Positions 25,028 through 33,775 of a DNA stretch of 64,000 nt are shown here, piece by piece. The first letter of the stretch is position 1; each line of letters begins with the position of its first letter. This stretch comes from an uncultured bacterium (GTDB taxonomy: Bacteria > Actinomycetota > Coriobacteriia > Coriobacteriales > Coriobacteriaceae): the NCBI GenBank assembly GCA_905215385.1, contig CAJMPY010000002.1, positions 107,923 to 171,922 of the forward strand, written 5' to 3'. A program made the position numbers and the translations under genes. The notes below the pieces were generated by a model. It did no database searches, was not told the DNA's origin, and saw only the letters and a program-made list of their open reading frames with translations.

Positions 25028-26401
25028 ATGGATACGTCTGAGTACTTGTCTATGGGTGATGCTGCCCGCCTGTTGGGCGTTACGAAAGCCCGCATATCTC
25101 AACTTGCCGCATCGGGAACGCTCGCGTGCGATATTGTGGGCGGACGGAAGATGGTTGAGTATGATTCTGCGCTCGCTTATCAAAAGGTCCGCAAACGAGG
25201 ACGCCGTCCTGCGGCCGATGTGGGGCGCAAGTTTACGCTGATGTCCGCCGATTACGAGGTTGCGCGTGTTTCGTTTGATCCGACGCGCGAGTTTCCCTTC
25301 GAAATCGCCGAGGTCCTCGATGCGCAGAGGATGCCGTTTGGCACGTGCTCGAGCTCTTCTCCTACGGTGGATAAACGGGAGCTCAATGTGTGGTGGAGCC
25401 ATCGGTCGGTGCCTGACGTCCGCCCCGGGCTCGTCTTGCGCTATCGTGAACTGGGAATTGCCAGTCGCATCGAGGTTCCGGTTCGGTGCCTGGGCCTATC
25501 GCTTTCGGATTGTTATTGGCTGCGACCAGCAGAATGCGACGGGCTCGAATGGCGAAACCTCAATTACTTCGAGAATGATTTTGAGCGGTCTGCGCCCGAA
25601 GAGCGTTCGGGTTGGCTGGAAGGCATCGGTCTAAAAAATCCGGATAACACGTCCGAGGGCGAGCTCCCTAAATCATGGATGATCCGCCGCGGCGTTCGCG
25701 TCTTGGCTAAAGGATGCGGCATGGATGACCAGCGGCCCTTTAACGAGGCGGTTGCAACGGCCCTGCACCGTCGCCTGCTACCCGAGGATGAGTTTGTTTC
25801 TTATACGGTTGAGCACATGTTTGATGGCCCCGTGTGCCTGTGCGATGACTTTCTTGATGGCCGCGAGGAATACGTTCCAGCCTTTTACGTTAAGGATGCG
25901 CTTGGCGGTCAGCGAGGAAACTCGACGTACGACCGATACTGTCGCTACCTTGGTAAGCATGGAGCTGATGAGGCCGTTGTGAGAAGGTCCATGTCGCAGA
26001 TGATTGTCTGCGATGCCCTTTTGGCCAATAGTGATCGCCATTGGCGAAACTTTGGCATCATCCGCAACGTCGATACCCTGGAGGTAAGGCCTGCTCCGCT
26101 GTTCGATAGCGGCAACTGCCTGTGGTATAACGTGTCAACCGCTGTGCTCGTAGCCGGGGAGTTTGGGTTTGCCGCCAAGCCGTTTGGACCCGACCCCTCC
26201 GTCCAACTGGCGCTTGCAGACTCACTTGATTGGTTCGATTCATCGCGGCTCAACGGATTTGTTGATGAGGCGATCGAGATTCTTTCGCAGAGCAAATGGG
26301 CCACGGCGGAGGGTCGACTCGAGGCCATCCGCCGCGGCCTCGAGCGTCGCGTAATCGAGGTTGGTGCCGCTGTTGAGGTACTTCGACACGTGCAGCGATA
26401 A
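25028..26401 (+). CDS. HTH domain fused to a HipA-like kinase
   Basis: 457 residues. The N-terminal ~55 are an excisionase/MerR-like helix-turn-helix (SMGDAARLLGVTKARISQLAASG, then GRKMVEYDSALAYQKVRKRGRRP). Residues ~190-457 carry a HipA-like kinase C-lobe with LLANSDRHWRNFGII (catalytic loop DRHxxN) and APLFDSGNCLW (DFG-equivalent). The middle (~70-190) has no close family I know. In usual HipBA systems the DNA-binding antitoxin HipB is a separate gene; here both functions are in one chain and no hipB is next to it. ATG 25028 is chosen; GTG 25016 is possible. It stands alone between M42 peptidase and convergent mnmA. Confidence 0.75.
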   Translation: MDTSEYLSMGDAARLLGVTKARISQLAASGTLACDIVGGRKMVEYDSALAYQKVRKRGRRPAADVGRKFTLMSADYEVARVSFDPTREFPFEIAEVLDAQRMPFGTCSSSSPTVDKRELNVWWSHRSVPDVRPGLVLRYRELGIASRIEVPVRCLGLSLSDCYWLRPAECDGLEWRNLNYFENDFERSAPEERSGWLEGIGLKNPDNTSEGELPKSWMIRRGVRVLAKGCGMDDQRPFNEAVATALHRRLLPEDEFVSYTVEHMFDGPVCLCDDFLDGREEYVPAFYVKDALGGQRGNSTYDRYCRYLGKHGADEAVVRRSMSQMIVCDALLANSDRHWRNFGIIRNVDTLEVRPAPLFDSGNCLWYNVSTAVLVAGEFGFAAKPFGPDPSVQLALADSLDWFDSSRLNGFVDEAIEILSQSKWATAEGRLEAIRRGLERRVIEVGAAVEVLRHVQR

Positions 26402-26409
26402 ACCCGCGG

Positions 26410-27510
26410 CTACTTAAGCGCGCCGGTCACGGTGCCGCCGCCCAGGACGATGTCGCCGCGGTAGACTACAACGGCCTGGCCGGGGGCGATGGCGCGCTGT
26501 GGCTTGTCAAAGGTCAGCAACATTTGCCCGCCTTCGCCGTGCGTAAGGGTCGCTGCCTGGTCTTTCTGTCGGTAGCGGTATTTGGCGCCCACGCGAATGC
26601 CGCCGGCATCCAGCTCGGCCTCCATGTGGTCGGCAGGGGCGCTCCAAATCCAGTCGTTGGCTGTGAGCGCTGTGGCCGTCAGGTCCTCGGCCTCGCCCAG
26701 ATGCACAATGTTGTTGGCGGCATCGACGCCCGTTACGTACACGGGGTGCGCCATCGCGACGCCCAGGCCCTTGCGCTGGCCGATGGTATAGCGCAGCGCG
26801 CCATTGTGGCTTCCGACCACGCTGCCGTCGCGCCACACAATGTCGCCCGGTGCAGCGGCATGTCCGCAGCGGCGCTCGATATAGCCCGCGTAGTTGCCGT
26901 CCGCGATAAAGCAGATATCCTCGCTTTCGGCCTTCTTGGCGTTGATGAAGCCCTGCTCGGCGGCAATGCGGCGCACGTCGAGCTCTTTGTCCAGCCCGGC
27001 CAGCGGAAAGATTGTGCGTGCCAGACGCTCTTGCGTGAGCGAATACAAAAAGTAGCTCTGGTCCTTTTTAGGGTCCTCGCCGCGGTGCAGCTGCCAGGTT
27101 CCGTCGGACGCCTTGCTCGTCTTTGCGTAGTGGCCTGTGGCGATGTAGTCGCAGCCCATATCGAGCGCTGCATCGAGCAGCGCGCCAAACTTAATGTGGC
27201 GGTTGCAGATAATGCACGGATTGGGCGTCAGCCCCTCCTGGTAGGCGTTCACAAAGCGCTCGATCACGTTACGGTCGAAGGTTTGCTGCAAGTCGAGCAC
27301 GTGGTGGGGTATTCCCAGGCGCCCGGCGACGGCCTTCGCGTCAGCGATGTCGCGATCGACTTTGCTCATGCCCGTGACGGGATCGGGTGCGGGGCAGGTG
27401 AGGCGCATGGTGGCACCGACACATTCGTAACCCTGACTTTTGAGCAGATACGCGGTCACGCTGGAATCGACGCCGCCGCTCATGGCGACGAGCACGCGCT
27501 TGTTGTGCAT
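26410..27510 (-). CDS. mnmA: tRNA 2-thiouridine(34) synthase MnmA
   Basis: 366 residues. The PP-loop SGGVDSSVTAYLL adenylates tRNA U34; the two catalytic cysteines fall in NPCIICNRHIKFG and SEDICFIADG. It thiolates U34 of Lys, Glu and Gln tRNAs with sulfur relayed from a cysteine desulfurase. ATG 27510 follows AAGGAGAACCTCCCC. The gene cysK lies upstream on the same strand, separated by a terminator, so sulfur metabolism is grouped here. Confidence 0.95.
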   Translation of the reverse strand: MHNKRVLVAMSGGVDSSVTAYLLKSQGYECVGATMRLTCPAPDPVTGMSKVDRDIADAKAVAGRLGIPHHVLDLQQTFDRNVIERFVNAYQEGLTPNPCIICNRHIKFGALLDAALDMGCDYIATGHYAKTSKASDGTWQLHRGEDPKKDQSYFLYSLTQERLARTIFPLAGLDKELDVRRIAAEQGFINAKKAESEDICFIADGNYAGYIERRCGHAAAPGDIVWRDGSVVGSHNGALRYTIGQRKGLGVAMAHPVYVTGVDAANNIVHLGEAEDLTATALTANDWIWSAPADHMEAELDAGGIRVGAKYRYRQKDQAATLTHGEGGQMLLTFDKPQRAIAPGQAVVVYRGDIVLGGGTVTGALK

Positions 27511-27540
27511 GGGGAGGTTCTCCTTGGTGGCATGTGGCCA

Positions 27541-27588
27541 AAAAAGAAAAGCGGCGCGGGAGGCTGGTTCCGCGCCGCAGACATTGTA
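27541..27588 (-). terminator. Terminator after cysK overlapping a probable mnmA promoter
   Basis: On the minus strand, GCGGCGCGG (27570-27578) pairs with its complement at 27551-27559, followed by TTTTCTTTTTT (27541-27550). A TACAAT -10-like hexamer at 27583-27588 reads toward mnmA and would start RNA inside the hairpin, so one element may end cysK RNA while the next RNA starts within it. Confidence 0.75.
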
Positions 27589-27689
27589 GCAAGTTCGGAC
27601 GTCTCGTGGGACACCCTGATGGGATGGGCTCAGACTGCCGGGAGAGAGGAGACCGGTTCGTCCTGGGCTCAACCTATGGGCGGCAGACC

Positions 27690-28628
27690 TTAGTCCTGGA
27701 AGAGCGCCGTGGACAGGTAACGCTCACCGGTGTCGGCGAGCAGCGCCACGATGGTCTTGCCTTCGTTCTCGGGGCGCTTGGCCAGCTGCAGTGCGGCCCA
27801 CACGGCGGCGCCGGACGAAATGCCCACGAGCACGCCCTCCTTGTGGCCCACGGCGCGGCCGGTGGCAAAGGCGTCGTCGTTCTCGACGGGGATGATCTCG
27901 TCATAGATCTGGGTGTCGAGGACATCGGGCACAAAGCCGGCACCGATACCCTGGATCTTGTGCGGGCCGGCCTGGCCCTTGGAGAGCACCGGGGAGGTGG
28001 CAGGCTCGACGGCGACGACCTGAATCTCGGGGTTCTGCTCCTTGAGGAACTCGCCCACACCGGTCACGGTGCCGCCGGTGCCAACGCCGGCGACGAAGAT
28101 GTCGACCTTGCCGTCGGTGTCATCCCAGATCTCGGGGCCGGTCGTGGCCTTGTGGATGGCGGGGTTGGCGGGGTTCACGAACTGGCCGGCGATAATGCTG
28201 TTGGGCGTCTCCTTCTGCAGCTCCTCGGCCTTGGCGATGGCGCCCTTCATGCCCTTGGAGCCGTCGGTGAGCACGAGCTGTGCGCCATATGCCTGCATAA
28301 GCTTGCGGCGCTCGACGGACATGGTCTCGGGCATGGTGATGATCACCTTGTAGCCGCGGGCGGCCGCCACCGAGGCGATGCCGACGCCGGTGTTGCCGCT
28401 CGTGGGCTCGATGATGGTGTAGTCGCCGCCGCGCACGAGCTTGCCGGCCTTCTCGGCCTCGTCGATCATGTTCTTGGCGACGCGGTCTTTGACGGAGCCG
28501 GCGGGGTTGAAGTATTCCAGCTTGACGAGCACGCGCGCCTTGAGGTCCTCGTCTGCCTCAAAGTGGGTGAGCTCCAGGAGCGGGGTGTGGCCGATAAGCT
28601 GATCAATGGACGTGTAAACATTGCTCAT
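27690..28628 (-). CDS. cysK: Cysteine synthase A (O-acetylserine sulfhydrylase)
   Basis: 312 residues of PLP-dependent fold type II. The PLP lysine is in NPAGSVKDRVAKNM, the substrate loop is EPTSGNTGVGIASV, and GTGGTVTGVGEFL binds the PLP phosphate. It makes cysteine from O-acetylserine and sulfide. Its promoter region is shared with the divergent Rrf2 regulator at 28882, a usual arrangement for CymR-type control. A TTTGGAGG site precedes ATG 28628. Confidence 0.95.
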   Translation of the reverse strand: MSNVYTSIDQLIGHTPLLELTHFEADEDLKARVLVKLEYFNPAGSVKDRVAKNMIDEAEKAGKLVRGGDYTIIEPTSGNTGVGIASVAAARGYKVIITMPETMSVERRKLMQAYGAQLVLTDGSKGMKGAIAKAEELQKETPNSIIAGQFVNPANPAIHKATTGPEIWDDTDGKVDIFVAGVGTGGTVTGVGEFLKEQNPEIQVVAVEPATSPVLSKGQAGPHKIQGIGAGFVPDVLDTQIYDEIIPVENDDAFATGRAVGHKEGVLVGISSGAAVWAALQLAKRPENEGKTIVALLADTGERYLSTALFQD

Positions 28629-28735
28629 GGTGAACCTCCAAAGTGTTCAAATGACTGGATACCGTGTGGTTTTACGGCGTGGGTAGCAGCGAAACCCACA
28701 AACCTTATGGGTTGTTCATTTTGCTGTTGGCAAGC

Positions 28736-28764
28736 ATAGTAGGCACTAAAGCCTAGTAATGCAA
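28736..28764 (-). promoter_or_regulatory. cysK promoter with an embedded inverted repeat
   Basis: On the minus strand TTGCAT (28759-28764), a 17-bp spacer and TACTAT (28736-28741). The spacer holds TAGGC and GCCTA as an inverted repeat, a good place for the divergent Rrf2 protein to bind and repress cysK. Confidence 0.6.
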
Positions 28765-28881
28765 TAGGAAATAGAAGATTATTACGAGTCGATTAACCAT
28801 CTTGACGGGAATAGGTATTTTCAAAACCAATATTTCGGCTAGAATTTCTACGAATTAAAAGACCGAAAGGCAGCAATATAT

Positions 28882-29310
28882 ATGTTGGTTTCCACAAAGG
28901 GCAGATATGCCCTGCGCGTTATGGTCGACTTGGCCGAGCATCAGGCGGCAGGCCGTATTCCCCTCAAAGAGATCGCCGCGCGTCAGGGGATTTCGGAGAA
29001 GTATCTGGAGAACATTTTGGCCACGCTCGTCCGCGCCAATATGCTCTCGGGCATGCGCGGCAAGGGCGGCGGCTACGTGCTCACGCGCCCGCCCGAGCAG
29101 TACACGGTGGGCGAGATCCTGCGCCTGACCGAGGGTAGCCTAGCACCGGTCGCATGCCTGGACGGCGACTGCAAAGGTTGCTCGCGATCTGATGAGTGTC
29201 CCACACTCGATGTTTGGAAGAACCTGGACAAGCTCATCAACGACTACCTCGACGGCGTGACACTCGATACGCTCGTTGCCCCCAACGAGGGCTACGACTA
29301 CGTCATCTAG
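28882..29310 (+). CDS. Rrf2-family transcriptional regulator (CymR/IscR-like)
   Basis: 142 residues. The start MLVSTKGRYALRVMVDLA and the winged helix ISEKYLENILATLVRANML / GKGGGYVLTRP are the Rrf2 pattern. Three cysteines cluster in CLDGDCKGC with a fourth in DECPT, so a Fe-S cluster as in IscR is possible; CymR itself has none of this type. Divergent from cysK with overlapping promoters, so control of cysteine synthesis, iron-sulfur status, or both is likely. Confidence 0.88.
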   Translation: MLVSTKGRYALRVMVDLAEHQAAGRIPLKEIAARQGISEKYLENILATLVRANMLSGMRGKGGGYVLTRPPEQYTVGEILRLTEGSLAPVACLDGDCKGCSRSDECPTLDVWKNLDKLINDYLDGVTLDTLVAPNEGYDYVI

Positions 29311-29379
29311 CCCCACCTGCTATTGGGGGACGGGGCAGAAATGGTAGATTTTCCTGCCCTCTGAGGCTTGGCAAATGAC

Positions 29380-29415
29380 AAGGCCGCCCATCGTTGCGAT
29401 GGACGGCCTTCGTTT
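29380..29415. terminator. Bidirectional terminator between the Rrf2 and holin-like genes
   Basis: A 14-bp near-perfect stem (29380-29393 with 29397-29410) is followed by CGTTTT on the plus strand. The genes on both sides point towards it. Confidence 0.75.
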
Positions 29416-29447
29416 TGGCGTGTTGTGGCGGCCCGTATCCGGTCGCT

Positions 29448-29813
29448 TTAGTTCCTGGCGATGCTGTCGAGAATGCTGCGCATGATGGATACCAGGATGC
29501 TGCCCATAAACGCCGATCCAAAGCTGGCGATGGAGATACCCGCGCCCAGCAGATTGACCGACAGGTAGCTGGCCAGCTCGAGCATAAAGCTGTTGACCAC
29601 AAGCTGAAAAATACCAAGCGTGATAATAGTGAGTGGCAGCGAGATGACCGTCAGGAACGGCTTAACGAGCGAGTCGACGATGTTGAGGAACAGTCCCACG
29701 AAGGCAAAGCAGACCCAGGCGTCGGCCATGCCGAAGGGCTGAATGCCGGGGACGAGAAACGTTGCGATCGCGATGGCGATTGAGGTCAAAAGCCAGTTGA
29801 GCAAAAAGCGCAT
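29448..29813 (-). CDS. Phage-holin-4-2/YvlD-like small membrane protein
   Basis: 121 residues with four hydrophobic spans. The pattern FLLNWLLTSIAIAIATFLVPGI, a central KPFLTVISLPLTIITLGIF and a final small-residue helix fits PF04020 (YvlD/holin 4-2). Despite the name these are ordinary chromosomal envelope proteins of unclear function; no phage genes are near. GAAAGGA precedes the ATG at 29813. Confidence 0.8.
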   Translation of the reverse strand: MRFLLNWLLTSIAIAIATFLVPGIQPFGMADAWVCFAFVGLFLNIVDSLVKPFLTVISLPLTIITLGIFQLVVNSFMLELASYLSVNLLGAGISIASFGSAFMGSILVSIMRSILDSIARN

Positions 29814-30136
29814 GGTGGGAATCCTTTCTTGCGCATGGCGTGGTGAGGGGGCGTGAGGGGCACATGCCTTTGCAACTCGGACAGATGCTCGGGCACGGCT
29901 CTGTTTGGGCGCCCATTGTCTCAGATATTCGTGGAGCTTGCGTGCGCATTCGGTTTCAAAACGGCGTTCGTCCTAGAAAACGCGCCGCTGGCAGAGAGTT
30001 TTGTCGCTTTAGTTTGGTGGTGTGCTAAACTGCTACGGGCAAAAGCCACAGGCGTTGCCCTATTGCATAGAACGGGCGAACGATGCCCGATGTCAGTATC
30101 AACTTCGATGCCTTTTGGCGGGTTTGGCGGTGATCG
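29814..30136. other. Divergent promoter region between the holin-like gene and yerC
   Basis: No gene. A TAAACT hexamer at 30026-30031 is the best plus-strand -10 but has only a poorly spaced TTGTCG (30001-30006). Nothing else recognisable. Confidence 0.4.
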
Positions 30137-30436
30137 ATGAATATCGAGAACATGTTTGACAAGCCTGATGTCAAGCAGCTGGTCCACGCATTTAGCCTTT
30201 TGGACGACGAGAGAGATATCCAAGCGTTTTTGACCGATATCTGCACGCCGCGCGAGATTTGCGATCTATCGCAGCGTCTGCAGGTCGCGCGTTATCTGGA
30301 CGAGGGCGAGCCCTATGTCGAGGTTCAGGCGCGTACCGGCGCTTCGTCCACCACGGTGAGCCGTGTGTCCAAGGCGCTCAACGGCGAGTACGGTGGCTAC
30401 CGCAAAATCCTCATTAAGCTGGAGGATGGCGAGTAG
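30137..30436 (+). CDS. YerC/YecD-type TrpR-related protein
   Basis: 99 residues, all helical, with the TrpR-like helix-turn-helix ICTPREICDLSQRLQVARYL / TGASSTTVSRVSKAL. This matches the TrpR-related YerC/YecD family, which lacks a proven ligand. It is monocistronic with its own terminator. Confidence 0.88.
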   Translation: MNIENMFDKPDVKQLVHAFSLLDDERDIQAFLTDICTPREICDLSQRLQVARYLDEGEPYVEVQARTGASSTTVSRVSKALNGEYGGYRKILIKLEDGE

Positions 30437-30460
30437 GCCGCGCCAAAAACGAATTGTGCA

Positions 30461-30487
30461 AAACCGCTCCTCCGGGGGCGGTTTTTT
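30461..30487 (+). terminator. Terminator of yerC
   Basis: AAACCGC (30461-30467) pairs with GCGGTTT around an imperfect CTCC/GGGG extension, followed by TTTTT. Its T-run touches the left arm of the 36-bp repeat. Confidence 0.8.
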
Positions 30488-30573
30488 GATCCCTTGGGGA
30501 CGGAGGAAAACGGATCACCGGGTTAGACTGACCCCTTCGGTGATCCGTTTTCCTCCGTCCCCAAGGGATCAAA
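30485..30573. repeat. Perfect 36-bp inverted repeat (REP/MITE-like element)
   Basis: The left arm 30485-30520 and right arm 30538-30573 are exact inverted copies with a 17-bp centre. It contains CTTGGGGACGGAGGAAAACG. A part copy lies at 16918-16940. The element sits in an intergenic gap between yerC and addB, as REP or MITE-type elements do. Confidence 0.9.
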
Positions 30574-30655
30574 TCTGTTGGCGTGGGGCAAATCTGTCCG
30601 CGTGGGCGGGTAGGATGGATACATTGATTATTGCGAACAGTTTGAGCGGAGGACC

Positions 30656-33600
30656 ATGCCTGTTCGAATCTATACCACCAATGCCGGCACGGATTTGAGC
30701 GATGCCGAGTCGGCACTGCTTACCGACCTTATTGCCCGCCACGGGCGTGCCGTGTTGCTGGTGCCAACGTTTGCCGAGCTCGACCTGTGCCGTCATGATG
30801 CGGCGGAAGCCGGCGTTTCGCTGGGTATCGACTACAAGACGCCTACATCGTGGCTTCGCTCGCTTTGGGAGCTTTTGGGCGACGGGCGCGGTTTCGTCGA
30901 CAACTTGCAGCGCCAGATGCTGTTCTCGGACATGGTCACGCGTCTCGACGATGCCGATTTGCAGCCGCTTTCGCGCAGCCAGGGCACAGTGCGCATGCTT
31001 GCGCGCATGGCCCGCGACGTGTTGCCGGGCGTTGCGGGGACGACGGCCGAGCGATGCCGTGGCAACCATTGCCAGCCTGAGCCAAAAAGCGATGCCGAGG
31101 CTCGCGTGTTCGAGCTTTTGCGTGCCTATGCGGGTGGTTTGGACCGTCGAGATATGGTCGAGCCCTGCGAGGCGGCTGACATTATGGCCGGTGCCCTGGC
31201 CGATAGCCTGCCAGCGTGCACCCGCGCCGTATGCGTGCGCGGTATCACGTCGTTTACGCACGGCCTGCTCGAGCTGCTGTCTGCCGTGGCGAACAATGGG
31301 GGAGAGGTCGTCGTGCTGCTTGCCCGCGAGCAGGCGGCGATGCGCGAGGAGCTTGCCGCGGCATTTGATGCCCGCGGCGTGCTGTTTGAGGCCGCGCCGC
31401 TGGGGGAGGACGCCGTCGCGTCTGATGCCGCTTGCGGGACCGCCGCACAGGCTGCCTTTATTGAGGTCGCCGGCCCCCATGCCCGTGCTCATGTCTATGC
31501 GGACGCCATCGATAAGTTGGTGAAAGCGCACAAGGAGTCCAAGGCCGATAAAGCTACGGCAACGCCCGCCGACCCCGCGCGCGTGCTCGTAGTTTCCGCC
31601 CGGGCACCCCAGCTGTTCGGTGAGCTCGCCTCTCGTCTGGCGGCTCGTCATATCGCTGCCGAGACAGTTGAGTTCACGGCGTTTTCCCAATCCATTGCGG
31701 GCAGGCAGTTTGCGGCGCTTGCTGGCCTGATCGAGCGCATGAAGGCCGCCGATGAGGGTGCGGCGTCAAAGACCGAGTGGTGGCCCGCGCCGGAGCTTAC
31801 CGACTGGATCTACAGTCCGCTTTCGGGCGCTGATGCCGTCAATGCTCGTACCTTCGATAAGAATATGCGTCTCTCGCGCAGCAAGACTACCGCGGGCGTT
31901 AAGAGCCTGCTGCAGAGCGTTCAGGGCCAGGTGAGGGGTGCGCGCAAGGCGGCGAGCGACGAGAACTGGTTTAAGAACGTGCCGTGTGTGGTTTCGGACG
32001 TGTTCCAGGCGCTGTGGCGTGACAAGCCCGTCACGGCGCTCAAGGCCATGCTTGCCGTTGCTGAGGCGTTGCCCGATCGCTCGCTGGGCAGCTTGGATGG
32101 CCAAGCCCGTCGCCAGGCGGAGGTGGCCCTGCTGCGCCACGTCATCGACATCCTTATGAATGGCGCCCGCGCGCTCGACGTGTCGCAGGCCGCGACCGTG
32201 CCCGTGCTCGATGGCATTCGCACCAAGGTGGACAAGCGTAGCACCGCCTACGATTACGAGACCTACGAGGTTGACCGTGCGCCACGTGCCCAGGTTCGCT
32301 TTGCTTCGCTTGCTGATGCGGCGGCTCTGCGCCCCGGCAGCTACGATGCCGTGCTGTTTGCCGATGTCGATCTGGACAGCTATCCGCTCTCGCACGAGGA
32401 GGGGCCGCTGGCCACGCTGACGGCGAGCCTTGGTCGCGAGGGCGTGACGCTTGAGCCCGCGGCCTTGCTGCGCATGCGCTTTGGCCACGCGATGCAGGCG
32501 GCACGCGGCCCGGTTGCGCTTGCGCGCGTGACGCACGATCGCCAGGCGCGCGAGTGCTATCCGGCTGCCGTGTGGACCGAGCTGCGGGCGCACGCCGAGG
32601 CCGCTGACGACGCCAAGGCCGCTGGCGCCGACAAGGCGAAGTGCATGGGTGAGGGCGATATCGTAAGGGACTTCGATCCCGCGGCAGGCGAAGGTCTCAA
32701 GCGCGAGCGCGTGACCTGTGAAGCCCCTCAGCATTTGAGTGCCGAGGCCGTGCCGTATTTGGTCCTGCATCGTCGCGACGGCGAGGGCGAGGACGCGCCG
32801 CTCGTGCCGCGCCTGACGTCCGCCTCGCAGATCGAGGCCTACTCCACCTGCCCGCTGTGCTGGTTCGTGTCGTATCGCGTCAAGCCTCAGTCCATCGATG
32901 CGGGCTTTGGCAACATGGAGAAGGGCAACTTTGTCCATGACGTGCTGGAGCACTTGCATGCGCGTCTTCCGCAGGAGGGCATGGAGCGCGTGACGCCCAT
33001 GAATCTACCGCGCGCGAAGGAGCTGCTGCACGATGTCTTTGCCGAGACCCTGGCCGAGCACGCCGGCAAGCGCGGTACCGAGGGCCCGCTGGTGCCGCTC
33101 TCTCCAGTGGAGGAGCGCCAGGTGGCCGAGATTTTGCCGCAGCTGGAGGGCGTGCTTGCCTACGAGTCCGAGGCGCTCGCCCCCTTTGCTCCGCGCTACC
33201 TTGAGTTCGCCTTTAATGAGCTTAAGGTCGAGTATGCCGGTTGGCCACTCGGTGGGCGCATCGACCGCGTGGATGTGGATGCCGAGAATCGCGCCGTGGT
33301 AATCGACTACAAGCATCGTTCGGGTGTCGAGGAGTTTAAGCTCGCCGATCCCACGGTGCGCGACGAGGAGTCGGGCGAGGCCCCCATCGACGACCCGCGC
33401 TGGCTGCCGCCCCATACCCAGACACTCATCTACGCGCAGGCCATGCGCCGGGCGCTGGATCTGGATACCCGCGCCGCGCTCTATTTTTCGACCAAGGGCG
33501 GCAAGCCCGCGCTGCGCGGTGCGGCGAGCGCCGAGTTGCTTGAGGAAGAGCGCGGCGACGGCCGCATCCCAGGCCTTAAGAAGGGCTTTCCCGGCGAGGG

Positions 33601-33772
33601 CGGCAACATGGACTTCGATGCGCTGCTCGATCGCGTGGAGACCGGCATTGCCGAGCGTCTGCGCGAGCTCGAGGCAGGCAACGTTGCCGCCGTCGACCCG
33701 ACGTCAGCTCAGGCCGCGCATGCGCGCTGCTCGTATAACCACGAAGGAACGTTTGTAAGGAGGGACGTGTAG
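30656..33772 (+). CDS. AddB-like ATP-dependent nuclease subunit (PD-(D/E)XK)
   Basis: 1038 residues. The C-terminal ~300 are a RecB-type nuclease: YSTCPLCWFVSYRVKP, GNFVHDVLEHLH, GGRIDRVDVD and VVIDYKHRSG give the metal-binding Asp, Glu-Lys set. The N-terminal part is like an inactivated UvrD-type fold without a clear Walker A, as in AddB. The Fe-S cysteines usual in AddB are incomplete (C-term shows only HARCSYNH). It overlaps the next gene region by 3 bp spacing and forms a break-repair enzyme with it. A GCGGAGGA site precedes ATG 30656. Confidence 0.85.
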   Translation: MPVRIYTTNAGTDLSDAESALLTDLIARHGRAVLLVPTFAELDLCRHDAAEAGVSLGIDYKTPTSWLRSLWELLGDGRGFVDNLQRQMLFSDMVTRLDDADLQPLSRSQGTVRMLARMARDVLPGVAGTTAERCRGNHCQPEPKSDAEARVFELLRAYAGGLDRRDMVEPCEAADIMAGALADSLPACTRAVCVRGITSFTHGLLELLSAVANNGGEVVVLLAREQAAMREELAAAFDARGVLFEAAPLGEDAVASDAACGTAAQAAFIEVAGPHARAHVYADAIDKLVKAHKESKADKATATPADPARVLVVSARAPQLFGELASRLAARHIAAETVEFTAFSQSIAGRQFAALAGLIERMKAADEGAASKTEWWPAPELTDWIYSPLSGADAVNARTFDKNMRLSRSKTTAGVKSLLQSVQGQVRGARKAASDENWFKNVPCVVSDVFQALWRDKPVTALKAMLAVAEALPDRSLGSLDGQARRQAEVALLRHVIDILMNGARALDVSQAATVPVLDGIRTKVDKRSTAYDYETYEVDRAPRAQVRFASLADAAALRPGSYDAVLFADVDLDSYPLSHEEGPLATLTASLGREGVTLEPAALLRMRFGHAMQAARGPVALARVTHDRQARECYPAAVWTELRAHAEAADDAKAAGADKAKCMGEGDIVRDFDPAAGEGLKRERVTCEAPQHLSAEAVPYLVLHRRDGEGEDAPLVPRLTSASQIEAYSTCPLCWFVSYRVKPQSIDAGFGNMEKGNFVHDVLEHLHARLPQEGMERVTPMNLPRAKELLHDVFAETLAEHAGKRGTEGPLVPLSPVEERQVAEILPQLEGVLAYESEALAPFAPRYLEFAFNELKVEYAGWPLGGRIDRVDVDAENRAVVIDYKHRSGVEEFKLADPTVRDEESGEAPIDDPRWLPPHTQTLIYAQAMRRALDLDTRAALYFSTKGGKPALRGAASAELLEEERGDGRIPGLKKGFPGEGGNMDFDALLDRVETGIAERLRELEAGNVAAVDPTSAQAAHARCSYNHEGTFVRRDV

Positions 33773-33775
33773 ACC

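Noticed and set aside
27576..27689. T-box or other riboswitch upstream of mnmA
   Set aside because: The stretch has an AGGGTGTCCCAC word that vaguely resembles a T-box core, but the conserved TGGNACCGCG and specifier structure are absent.
29448..29813. Prophage remnant because of the holin-like name
   Set aside because: The family is chromosomal (YvlD-like) and no phage genes are near.
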